In this document: piece by piece, positions 1-9,723 of the stretch
Numbering within the stretch: position 1 is the stretch's first letter
Layout of the letters: each line of letters starts with the position of its first letter
Origin: Nemertoderma westbladi
Lineage: Eukaryota > Xenacoelomorpha > Nemertodermatida > Nemertodermatidae
NCBI GenBank assembly: GCA_032718475.1
Contig: JAUCBJ010000792.1
Location: 36,887-100,886 of the forward strand
Direction of reading: 5' to 3'
DNA length: 64,000 bases
Made by a program: the position numbers and the translations under genes
Notes under the pieces: generated by a model
The model's database searches: none
Seen by the model: only the letters and a program-made list of their open reading frames with translations
Told to the model about the DNA's origin: nothing

Positions 1-1396
1 TAAGTACTACAGCATTATGAGTTAAGCACTACAGCATTATGAGTTAAGCACTACAGCATTATGAGTTAAGTACTACAGCATTATGAGTTAAGTACTACAG
101 CATTATGAGTTAAGCACTACAGCATTATGAGTTAAGTACTACAGCATTATGAGTTAAGTACTACAGTATTATGAGTTAAGTACTACAGCATTATGAGTTA
201 AGCACTACAGCATTATGAGTTAAGTACTACAGCATTATGAGTTAAGTACTACAGCATTATGAGTTAAGCACTACAGCATTATGAGTTAAGTACTACAGCA
301 TTATGAGTTAAGTACTACAGCATTATGAGTTAAGTACTACAGCATTATGAGTTAAGTACTACAGCATTATGAGTTAAGCACTACAGCATTATGAGTTAAG
401 TACTACAGCATTATGAGTTAAGTACTACAGCATTATGAGTTAAGTACTACAGCATTATGAGTTAAGTACTACAGCATTATGAGTTAAGTACTACAGCATT
501 ATGAGTTAAGTACTACAGCATTATGAGTTAAGTACTACAGCATTATGAGTTAAGTACTACAGCATTATGAGTTAAGTACTACAGCATTATGAGTTAAGTA
601 CTACAGCATTATGAGTTAAGTACTACAGCATTATGAGTTAAGTACTACAGCATTATGAGTTAAGTACTACAGCATTATGAGTTAAGTACTACAGCATTAT
701 GAGTTAAGTACTACAGCATTATGAGTTAAATACTACAGCATTATGAGTTAAGTACTACAGCATTATGAGTTAAGTACTACAGCATTATGAGTTAAGTATT
801 ACAGCATTATGAGTTAAGTACTACAGCATTATGAGTTAAGTACTACAGCATTATGAGTTAAGTACTACAGCATTATGAGTTAACTACTACAGCATTATGA
901 GTTAAATACTACAGCATTATGAGTTAAGTACTACAGCATTATGAGTTAAGTACTACAGCATTATGAGTTAAGTACTACAGCATTATGAGTTAAGCACTAC
1001 AGCATTATGAGTTAAGCACTACAGCATTATGAGTTAAGTACTACAGCATTATGAGTTAAGTACTACAGCATTATGAGTTAAGTACTACAGCATTATGAGT
1101 TAAGTACTACAGCATTATGAGTTAAGTACTACAGCATTATGAGTTAAGTACTACAGTATTATGAGTTAAGTACTACAGCATTATGAGTTAAGTACTACAG
1201 CATTATGAGTTAAGTACTACAGCATTATGAGTTAAGTACTACAGCATTATGAGTTAAGTACTACAGCATTATGAGTTAAATACTACAGCATTATGAGTTA
1301 AGTACTACAGCATTATGAGTTAAGTATTACAGCATTATGAGTTAAGTACTACAGCATTATGAGTTAAGTACTACAGCATTATGAGTTAAGTACTAC
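1..1396. repeat. 22-bp minisatellite array, about 63 copies
   Basis: Head-to-tail units of 22 bp with the shared core ACTACAGCATTATGAGT run from the left edge to about 1396, where the array stops in ACTACGCTTTTTAGC. Variation is almost only point changes (AAGTACT or AAGCACT, a few TATTAC). No length changes were seen, so the register is constant. The array enters from outside the window, so its full length is unknown. It lies in the intron upstream of the first recognised exon, whose acceptor is 131 bp beyond the array end. No coding potential. Confidence 0.97.
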
Positions 1397-1527
1397 GCTT
1401 TTTAGCGGTTTTTATTTAGAGTTGTTCGGGATTAAAATCCTAAAACTAAATTAAAGACTTTCAAACTAATTTGACTGTAAATAAATTAGCTAAATAATTG
1501 AGCTGATAATTAAATAATACCTTTCAG

Positions 1528-1766
1528 CTGATGACAGTGGCTGTTGTGGCTCTCCCAGTTAGCATAATGGTTGGTCTCGTTGGTGTCCGCACCACTATAG
1601 ACCCCGAGGCTAGGAACACCTCCTGCTCCTACCAGCCCTGGGCGATGCCTTCCTCCGGGTTGGTGAACTTCGCTCAGCCGTTCGTCTGCAACCTCTACTA
1701 CGAGTGTAAGGAGAACAACGGGAGCGGAAACTCCTCCAATAATATACCCGGGTTCCCAGATCCCAG
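1528..1766 (+). CDS. ABCA-like transporter, exon a (end of TM1, start of extracellular domain 1)
   Basis: Acceptor CTTTCAG at 1521-1527 and donor AG|GTTAGT at 1767 bound an open exon starting in phase 0 and ending in phase 2. It encodes a hydrophobic stretch (residues about 3-20, VAVVALPVSIMVGLVGV) followed by an extracellular start with AMPSSG and FVCNLYYEC. ABCA1 and ABCA4 carry, as recalled, KAMPSAG and (I/F)CN..NPC at the same place right after TM1. Three N-glycosylation sequons (NTS, NGS, NSS) and three cysteines fit a lumenal or extracellular location. ABCA proteins are full-length ABC transporters that move lipids across membranes. The cytoplasmic N-terminus must lie upstream of the window. 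Assignment to the ABCA family is by motif recognition; the exact subfamily is not resolved. Confidence 0.75.
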
Positions 1767-1777
1767 GTTAGTTAGTA

Positions 1778-4749
1778 GAAACCTCGTCTCTCTCTTGGCT
1801 GTTACCTGCGTAGATCCGAAACCTCAAGGCTCGTCTCTCTCTTGGCTGTTACCTGCGTAGATCCAAAACCTCAAGGCTCGTCTCCCTTGGCTGTAACCTG
1901 CGTAGATCCAAAACCTCAAGGCTCGTCTCTCTTGGCTGTTACCTGCGTAGACCCGAAGCATCAAGGCTCGTCTCTCTTGGCTGTTACCTGCGTAGACCCG
2001 AAACCTCAAGGCTCGTCTCTCTTGGCTATTACCTGCGTAGACCCGAAACCTCAAGGCTCGTCTCTTTTGACTGTTACCTGCGTATACCCGAAACCTCAAG
2101 GCTCGTCCCTCTCTTGGCTGTTACCTGCGTAGACCCGAAACCTCAAGGCTCGTCTCTCTCTTGGCTGTTACCTGCGTATACCCGAAACCTCAAGGCTCGT
2201 CTCTCTTGGCTGTTACCTGCGTAGATCCAAAACCTCAAGGCTCGTCTCTCTTGGCTGTTACCTGCGTAGACCCGAAACCTCAAGGCTCGTCTCTCTTGGC
2301 TGTTACCTGCGTAGACCCGAAACCTCAAGGCTCGTCTCTCTTGGCTATTACCTGCGTAGACCCGAAACCTCAAGGCTCGTCTCTCTTGGCTGTTACCTGC
2401 GTAGACCCGAAACCTCAAGGCTCGTCTCTCTTGGCTGTTACCTGCGTAGACCCGAAACCTCAAGGCTCGTCTCTCTCTTGGCTATTACCTGCGTAGACCC
2501 GAAACCTCAAGGCTCGTCTCTCTTGGCTGTTACCTGCGTATATCCGAAACCTCAAGGCTCGTCTCTCTTGGCTGTTACCTGCGTAGACCCGAAACCTCAA
2601 GGGTCGTCTCTCTCTTGGCTGTTACCTGCGTAGACCCGAAACCTCAAGGCTCGTCTCTCTCTTGGCTATTACCTGCGTATATCCGAAACCTCAAGGCTCG
2701 TCTCTCTCTTGGCTATTACCTGCGTATATCCGAAACCTCAAGGCTCGTCTCTCTCTTGGCTGTTACCTGCGTATATCCGAAACCTCAAGGCTCGTCTCTC
2801 TTGGCTGTTACCTGCGTAGACCCGAAACCTCAAGGCTCGTCTCTCTTGGCTGTTACCTGCGTAGATCCGAAACCTCAAGGCTCGTCTCTCTTGGCTGTTA
2901 CCTGCGTAGACCCGAAACCTCAAGGCTCGTCTCTCTCTTGGCTGTTACCTGCGTAGACCCGAAACCTCAAGGCTCGTCTCTCTCTTGGCTGTTACCTGCG
3001 TATATCCGAAACCTCAAGGCTCGTCTCTCTTGGCTGTTACCTGCGTAGACCCGAAACCTCAAGGCTCGTCTCTCTCTTGGCTATTACCTGCGTATATCCG
3101 AAACCTCAAGGCTCGTCTCTCTCTTGGCTGTTACCTGCGTATATCCGAAACCTCAAGGCTCGTCTCTCTTGGCTGTTACCTGCGTAGACCCGAAACCTCA
3201 AAGCTCGTCTCTCTCTTGGCTGTTACCTGCGTAGATCCGAAACCTCAAGGCTCGTCTCTCTCTTGGCTGTTACCTGCGTAGATCCGAAACCTCAAGGCTT
3301 GTCTCTTTTGGCTGTTACCTGCGTAGACCCGAAACCTCAAGGCTCGTCTCTCTCTTGGCTGTTACCTGCGTAGATCCGAAACCTCAAGGCTTGTCTCTTT
3401 TGGCTATTACCTGCGTAGACCCGAAACCTCAAGGCTCGTCTCTCTTGGCTGTTACCTGCGTATATCCGAAACCTCAAGGCTCGTCTCTCTTGGCTATTAC
3501 CTGCGTATATCCGAAACCTCAAGGCTCGTCTCTCTTGGCTGTTACCTGCGTAGACCCGAAACCTCAAGGCTCGTCTCTCTTGGCTATTACCTGCGTAGAC
3601 CCGAAACCTCAAGGCTCGTCTCTCTTGGCTGTTACCTGCGTAGACCCGAAACCTCAAGGCTCGTCTCTCTCTTGGCTGTTACCTGCGTAGATCCAAAACC
3701 TCAAGGCTCGTCTCTCTTGGCTGTTACCTGCGTATATCCGAAACCTCAAGGCTCGTCTCTCTTGGCTGTTACCTGCGTAGACCCGAAACCTCAAGGCTCG
3801 TCTCTCTTGGCTGTTACCTGCGTAGACCCGAAACCTCAAGGCTCGTCTCTCTTGACTGTTACCTGCGTATATCCGAAACCTCAAGGCTCGTCTCTCTTGG
3901 CTGTTACCTGCGTAGACCCGAAACCTCAAGGCTCGTCTCTCTTGACTGTTACCTGCGTATATCCGAAACCTCAAGGCTCGTCTCTCTTGGCTGTTACCTG
4001 CGTAGACCCGAAACCTCAAGGCTCGTCTCTCTTGGCTGTTACCTGCGTATATCCGAAACCTCAAGGCTCGTCTCTCTCTTGGCTGTTACCTGCGTAGACC
4101 CGAAACCTCAAGGCTCGTCTCTCTCTTGGCTGTTACCTGCGTAGATCCGAAACCTCAAGGCTCGTCTCTCTCTTGGCTGTTACCTGCGTAGACCCGAAAC
4201 CTCAAGGCTCGTCTCTCTCTTGGCTGTTACCTGCGTAGACCCGAAACCTCAAGGCTCGTCTCTCTCTTGGCTATTACCTGCGTAGACCCGAAACCTCAAG
4301 GCTCGTCTCTCTCTTGGCTATTACCTGCGTATATCCGAAACCTCAAGGCTCGTCTCTCTCTTGGCTATTACCTGCGTATATCCGAAACCTCAAGGCTCGT
4401 CTCTCTCTTGGCTATTACCTGCGTATATCCGAAACCTCAAGGCTCGTCTCTCTCTTGGCTATTACCTGCGTATATCCGAAACCTCAAGGCTCGTCTCTCT
4501 TGGCTGTTACCTGCGTAGACCCGAAACCTCAAGGCTCGTCTCTCTCTTGGCTGTTACCTGCGTATATCCGAAACCTCAAGGCTCGTCTCTTTTGGCTGTT
4601 ACCTGCGTAGACCCGAAACCTCAAGGCTCGTCTCTCTTGGCTGTTACCTGCGTATATCCGAAACCTCAAGGCTCGTCTCTCTTGGCTGTTACCTGCGTAG
4701 ACCCGAAACCTCAAGGCTCGTCTCTCTTGGCTGTTACCTGCGTAGACCC
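1778..4749. repeat. 45/47-bp minisatellite array, left part (about 65 copies)
   Basis: Units of 45 or 47 bp run head to tail. The core is GTTACCTGCGTAGACCCGAA, followed by an ACCTCAAGG segment and a CT-rich segment. The two lengths come from an extra CT dinucleotide in the CT run (CTCTCTT or CTCTCTCTT). Common variants are TATATCC for AGACCC, and CTATTACC for CTGTTACC. The array begins about 11 bp after the donor of exon a. It is interrupted at 4750 by an RTE-like LINE and resumes at 8516. The many short ORFs on both strands are by-products of the repeat: 45-bp units keep frame and 47-bp units shift it. Confidence 0.97.
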
Positions 4750-7700
4750 AGGTCAGGTCAGGTCAGGTATTCTAGGTTATTGATCAAGAAAACTTGCCAC
4801 CTCCATGCAGCATAAAGGAGGTGCCACCTGTTGCTGCATAGACCCTCTTACTAGGGCAATTCTGGTACTGTAACTAGGACCCCCTTCGTTCTGGGATAAG
4901 GACGCCCTTGGTCCTGGATTAAGGACCCATATACTTGGCTGCAGGGGTATATGGCCTGACCAGGCAGATGGTGATCTACCAATGGCTTGTCAGGAGTAGA
5001 GTGTTCTCATGTCCACTCTGAGAGCACTTCACTGCGACCTGCACCTGGCAGCAAGGGTACAGGGCATGACCCAGCAGATGAGCTGCAACAGCCAATGGTG
5101 GGTCATGTGCGCCAGAGTAGATATGGGTGATGGGCCTCATATCTGACTCCATTGCGACACCCACCCTGTGGAATGGCAAACCAGGGTGTGGTATTTGCCC
5201 CGAGAGCTGACTCGGCAAAAAAGCACCCCCCAACCCCCACTATGGATTACATTATCAATGCGGAGGTCCGGCCACTAGAGGCCAGTGGAATTACCGGACA
5301 CAATCGGCCTCACAGGCGTCAGTTAACTCCTGACCGGCTGCCTGTCTCACCCCCTACTGGAGAGAGAGTAGCCAACAATTCTTTGAGCCCCTTTCCTGAT
5401 GACCTTTCTGGCCCAAACCCTGGGTCACCAGGAAGGCCAGATTGTGATGGGGAGAGGGATTCTGGAGTTGGAGGCTACTCTCATGTTCCACCCCGACCAA
5501 CAAAGCCATTGGTGAATCTGAGGCAAGTCACTAGACTAGCCTCAGTAAACACCCTAACACTCGGGTCCCCAATGCGACAAGGTGAGCTGACTGCCTTGGC
5601 AGATAAGCTTTCTCTTAGCGCAGTGGGTGTTCAAGAGCACCGAATGCAGACTGGACAGACTGATGAGGTTCTGATTAAGGACATGGGGGGCGGTTGGCGA
5701 CTCGCCCTCGCGTCTGCAGATGATATTGGCAATGCAATGGTGGAATTGGTCTATTGATGAATCCAACTGCACAGCACATGCAGCATTGGACAAAATAGAC
5801 CAAATCTCTAACCGCATCATCCGTTGCCACTTCTCATGTTCTGGAAGACTGGCTAAGAAGTTTCCTAAGGTGGTTCTGATTGTGTGCTACTCTCCAACTA
5901 GTGTTGCCCCTGTAGAGGAGGTGGAAAATTTCTACCACAATCTACAAGCAGCTACTGATGGAGTGGATCAGCATACATTCTTAACATTCCTGGGAGACTT
6001 TAATGCAAGTCTGCATCAATCACCTACATCGCCCTGGGTCTATAGCAATAGTGTTAACCGAAATTCTGTCCATCTTCAGGATTTTATCTCTGGAAATGGA
6101 TTGTTTTCGGCTGGAACCCAGTTCAAGAAGCGAACTGGAAAGCTATGGACTCCTAGTGGACCCAGTGGTCACAAGTCCCAGATAGACCATATTCTGTTTC
6201 GTAGGAAATACAGGAGCTCTATACAAGACTGTAATGCATTTACACTTCGACCCTTCTCCAGTGATCACCGCCTTATTGTGGCCAAGGTAAGACTTAGTCT
6301 GCGTGCTAGCAGAACAACGAAATCTGCCTTGCCACGGCATGACTGGTCCTCTCTGTTGCAACAGCCAAGTGTGAGATCCAGCTTCACACTACAGCTGAGC
6401 AACAGGTATGAGGCTCTTGCCTCTGAGGCGGCAGATCACTGTGAGGGCTATACTGCCTTTACAGAAGCAGTTAAGTTAGCAGCTGCAGAAACAGTTCCTG
6501 TATACCCTCGAAACAGGAAAAGGGCCCCCTGGACTGACAACAAAATTCAAAAGTGCCGAAATGACCTTCATAAGGCGCAGAAAGAGTCCCGACTCAAACA
6601 GACTACAGCGGCCAAGAATGCAGTTAAGGCTGCATCTAGGTCCCTGAACAGGCAGTACTCTGTTAATCTACAGGAGCTAATAAACCATCAGGTTGATGCC
6701 ATCAATGATGCTGACGACAGCAGGCAATCATCCCAGGCATGGAAATCGATCAATCTGCTTACTGGGTGGAAAAGCCAACCAACCACCAAGGTTAAGGCTG
6801 AATCACCAGCCGATCGCCTCAATGGTTGGAAAGCCCACTTTGAAAAGCTCCTCAATAATGACAGGGTATTGCCTGATAACTTTATAGAAGTAAAGGTGTC
6901 TGAGTCTGTACTCCGAGATATTCCCATTGGCGATATCTCCTTTGCAGAAGTGAAGGCTGCTGCAAAGAGCATTAAGACCAATCGTGCCAGTGGAGTAGAT
7001 GGTGTTCCCCCTGAGGTCTTTAAAATACCTGAGTGTTTAAAGCTCATCTATCCCATCATAGTAGACATGTACCGTACAACAAGAGTCCCACAAGAAATGA
7101 AAACAAATAAGTTGGTGCCAGTTCCCAAGAAAGGCAACCTAACACTCTATGGTTCTTTTCGGGGAATCTCATTGATCTCGATTGCTGCAAAGCTATACAA
7201 TAGGATTCTATTAAATCGCATCAGGGATCCCATTGAGAGACTGCTCCGTGGAAATCAGAATGGGTTCCGTAAAGGTCGTGGGACCATGGAGCCCATTTTG
7301 GCACTTAGAAGGATAATTGAAAAATTATCAAAAAAGAAAGACAGGCATCTGGCTGTTATCTTTGTTGACTTCTTCAAGGCCTTTGATTCAGTCTCTCGCT
7401 CACGTATGTTCAGCGTACTTTCATTATATGGGATTCCTGATGAAATTATTGCAGCAATCAGATCAGTATACGATGGTTTGACAACATTTGTGTCTACTGT
7501 TGACGGTGACACAGAACCATTTGAAGTGTTATGGGGCGTCCTCCAAGGAGACACACTTGCACCATTCTTGTTCATTATTGTGGTTGACTATGTTCTACGC
7601 ATGTCCTTAGATCATCATAATGTTGATGGGGTGATGATAACTCCACCTACTGGCTCCAGAAGTCGAGGAAATCCTGCCAAGTACCTAACTGATCTAGACT

Positions 7701-8515
7701 TTGCTGATGACTTAGGAGTACTCTCAGAATCATTAGAGGGAGCCCAACGGCTCCTCAGCTCATTAGAACATGCTGCTTCTAGTGTTGGTCTTTTTATTAA
7801 CTCCAGAAAGACCAAAATTCTGACAGTTAACTTTGAAAGTCCTCAGCAAGTCTCTGATCGGATGAGCATAAGCTCAAAGGATGGTATGCTTGAGCATGTG
7901 GACGACTTCTGTTACCCGGGATCATGGATCCGGAAGTCAGGTGAGGACCTTCGAATACGTAAGGGAAAGGCATGGGCAGCCTTGAATAGGCTTTCCAGGA
8001 TTTGTTAGTCACCGAGAATTAATCGGAAACTTAAGGTCCGATTATTTAGAGCAGCAGTAGTTCCAGTACTCCTCTACGGGAGTCCATGCTGGGCTCTAAC
8101 TGCTGAGGACACCAAATCTCTGGATGGCACATTAACAAGAATGTTACGCCGGGTTCATTGTGTCAAGTACAATGCACACATCTCCAACCTGACACTATAT
8201 AACATTGGAGGTGTCTCATTGGTTCCCCCAAGCTTGACACTAGAACAAAATCGCCTCCGCTTTGCAGGACATTGCTTTCGCCGTGAGGACCAGCCAGTGC
8301 ATAATCTTGTACTTTGGCAGCCTCATGGAGTGAATAAGCATGGTGGACAGCCCATGACTTTCTTGAGACGCATCTTAAAGGACACTTGCCTTAAAGATGC
8401 GGATGATCTAGCAAATGTCATGGGTGATAGGGAGTTGTGGCGGTGCAATTTTGTTGACAAGCCGGCACAGCATTCTTAAAAATGCAGCTGCAATGCAGCA
8501 TGCCGATCCTAGTAG
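4750..8515 (+). mobile_element. RTE-like non-LTR retrotransposon, copy A (near full length, decayed)
   Basis: This LINE interrupts the 45/47-bp array. It starts with a short GGTCA-type tandem (4750-4768) and untranslated leader, then an endonuclease plus reverse transcriptase region, and ends in the non-poly(A) 3' terminus GCATGCCGATCCTAGTAG. The 15 bases TACCTGCGTAGACCC occur directly before (4735-4749) and after (8516-8530). They look like a target-site duplication but are also part of the repeat unit, so this is not decisive. Two other copies in the window share the same 3' end. The RTE-group assignment rests on the single endonuclease-RT ORF layout and the short tandem 3' tail, and is tentative. 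Confidence 0.85.
5152..8479 (+). pseudogene. Endonuclease/reverse transcriptase of RTE-like copy A, broken
   Basis: The product would nick target DNA (APE-type endonuclease) and copy the element RNA into it. The endonuclease N-terminus (VGVQEHRM, GGGWRLALAS) is read in one frame up to about 5730. The following GGIGLL-type core is in a second frame, and everything from about 5775 on is in a third, so two frameshifts break the domain. Downstream are GDFNAS (about 5993-6010), SDHRLIVAK (about 6260), the RT palm with FVDFFKAFDSV, GVLQGDTLAPF, and catalytic FADD at 7700-7711. At 8006-8008 a TAG stop replaces an AAG codon present in copies B and C; the frame then continues to the natural stop at 8477-8479. 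The copy is therefore inactive, but RT catalytic residues are preserved. Confidence 0.85.
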
Positions 8516-8716
8516 TACCTGCGTAGACCCGAAACCTCAAGGCTCGTCTCTCTCTTGGCTGTTACCTGCGTAGACCCGAAACCTCAAGGCTCGTCTCTCT
8601 CTTGGCTGTTACCTGCGTAGACCCGAAACCTCAAGGCTCGTCTCTCTCTTGGCTGTTACTTGCGTAGATCCGAAACCTCAAGGCTCGTCTCTTTTGGCTG
8701 TTACCTGCGTATATCC
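8516..8716. repeat. 45/47-bp minisatellite array, right remnant (about 4 copies)
   Basis: The same unit as at 1778-4749 resumes immediately after the LINE 3' end and ends at TATATCCGGATC. This shows the LINE inserted into a pre-existing array. The remaining 137 bp before the next exon (8717-8853) are AT-rich intron without recognisable features. Confidence 0.95.
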
Positions 8717-8853
8717 GGATCTATCTTATTAAATCTATCCGTAATGACGTACTATTTATTCTACAACAGCCAAATTGTTTATAGAAATTTAATTTTAATT
8801 AATAAATTAATAATTTAGTTAACTTAATTAATTTATCGTTTATTTAATAACAG

Positions 8854-8999
8854 AATGGAGCAACTGATAAGTAAGTTGACTCCATTAATGAGCGATTCTT
8901 CGTTAGCCAATGATATGGCCGCTCTGGAGGAAAAAGCTGATAAACTTAATGAAGTCATGGACAAACTAGAAGAGCTCGTCAAAGTCAATGCTAGTCTGG
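8854..8999 (+). CDS. ABCA-like transporter, exon b
   Basis: Acceptor TAACAG ends at 8853 and donor G|GTTAGT starts at 9000. One base completes the split codon left by exon a (phase 2), and the exon ends in phase 1. It encodes a charged, probably helical segment (MEQLISKLTPLM, then ALEEKADKLNEVMDKLEELV) ending with one N-glycosylation sequon (NAS). Helical, variable sequence is typical of the part of ABCA extracellular domain 1 just after the conserved cysteine motif. No motif of its own identifies it. The evidence is the phase-compatible join and the continuation into the next, more recognisable exon. Confidence 0.7.
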
Positions 9000-9154
9000 G
9001 TTAGTCAATGAATTCAGTTACAATAGAGATTAAATACCATCGCCTTTAATTATTATCTTAAGAGTAAATCAATTTATTATAATTATATAAATTTGCTCCA
9101 ACTTTTTCTCTCTTAATGAAATAAACTTATTATATTAACAATATTGTATTGCAG

Positions 9155-9288
9155 ACTCGATGCCGGATGTGCGATTGGGTGACCTCTTAGTGAACGAGTC
9201 GGATGTTGTATACGTCATAGAGCTCCATGGCAACGTCACTCAATCAGTTGCCATGGAGATACTAGATGCTAAACTCAATTTTAGTCAG
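9155..9288 (+). CDS. ABCA-like transporter, exon c (possible GC-AG intron after it)
   Basis: Acceptor TTGCAG ends at 9154. Phase 1 in agrees with exon b. The segment VRLGDLLVNESDVV resembles the ABCA1/ABCA4 stretch after the first helices (LKLQDFLVDNET in ABCA1, from memory). Three sequons (NES, NVT, NFS) are present. Two ends keep phase 0: CAG|GCGAGT at 9288 (a GC donor), or CCG|GTATAT at 9309, which adds seven codons. With the 9288 end the spacing to the DIVC motif in the next exon equals the spacing I recall in ABCA4, so I prefer it. RNA evidence would decide. Confidence 0.68.
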
Positions 9289-9335
9289 GCGAGTCGAGAT
9301 TTATTACCGGTATATAAAGAAGTCTACTAAGTGGA

Positions 9336-9350
9336 GGGGGGGGGGGGGGG
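9336..9350 (+). repeat. G15 homopolymer in a short intron
   Basis: Fifteen consecutive G residues lie in the 133-154-bp intron between exons c and d, about 26 bp after the GT alternative donor. The length may be inexact because homopolymers are error-prone in sequencing. G-runs near donors can act as intronic splicing enhancers, but that role here is only a possibility. Confidence 0.9.
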
Positions 9351-9442
9351 ATCTTTAAATAACAGCTCATTACTCATAATAGTTAAACTTTAACCAGTGT
9401 TGGTTTATTGTTGTGGTTATAACTTCCCCATATATTTCCCAG

Positions 9443-9634
9443 CTGGCTCTGCTACTCGAGGGATTCAACCCCCTGGATATTGTTTGCGACCCGGACGAAC
9501 TGTCGGCCTATCTGTTGTTCCGTCCGGGGTTCAATGTCTCCGAGCTCAGCCAATCGCTGTGCGACACGCAGACACTGTTGGGACTCGGGGAGCGGCTGAA
9601 ACGGGCCGTCGATGTTAAAGCGCTGTTCGATAAG
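9443..9634 (+). CDS. ABCA-like transporter, exon d
   Basis: Acceptor TTTCCCAG ends at 9442 and donor AAG|GTAAAC starts at 9635. The exon is 64 codons, phase 0 at both ends. It encodes LALLLEGFNPLDIVCDPDEL, where DIVC plus a following acidic/Leu pattern matches the DIAC.SEALL region I recall from ABCA4. One NVS sequon and two cysteines (IVC, SLC) are present. The last part (GLGERLKRAVDVKALFDK) is helical and charged. The exon is much more GC-rich than its surroundings, as expected of constrained coding sequence. It is followed after 89 bp by the 32-bp array. Confidence 0.75.
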
Positions 9635-9723
9635 GTAAACCGATGTTCTTTACTATTATAAGTTAATGAAGATTTGTATTTATTTATAAATGTTTAATAT
9701 TTTCTATGAGGATTTACTTCTGT

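Noticed and set aside
1-1396. CRISPR-like array of short repeats
   Set aside because: Units are contiguous with no unique spacers, and the surrounding DNA is eukaryotic. It is a minisatellite. The same applies to the other arrays.
1778-4783. Many ORFs on both strands (LAVTCVDPKPQGSS and RFRVYAGNSQERRAL repeats)
   Set aside because: They follow directly from the 45-bp unit being a multiple of three; frames break wherever a 47-bp unit occurs. No start context, promoter or homology.
4976-5233. Reverse ORF of 85 codons near the start of LINE copy A
   Set aside because: It lies in the element leader, overlaps the forward coding region and shows no recognisable domain.
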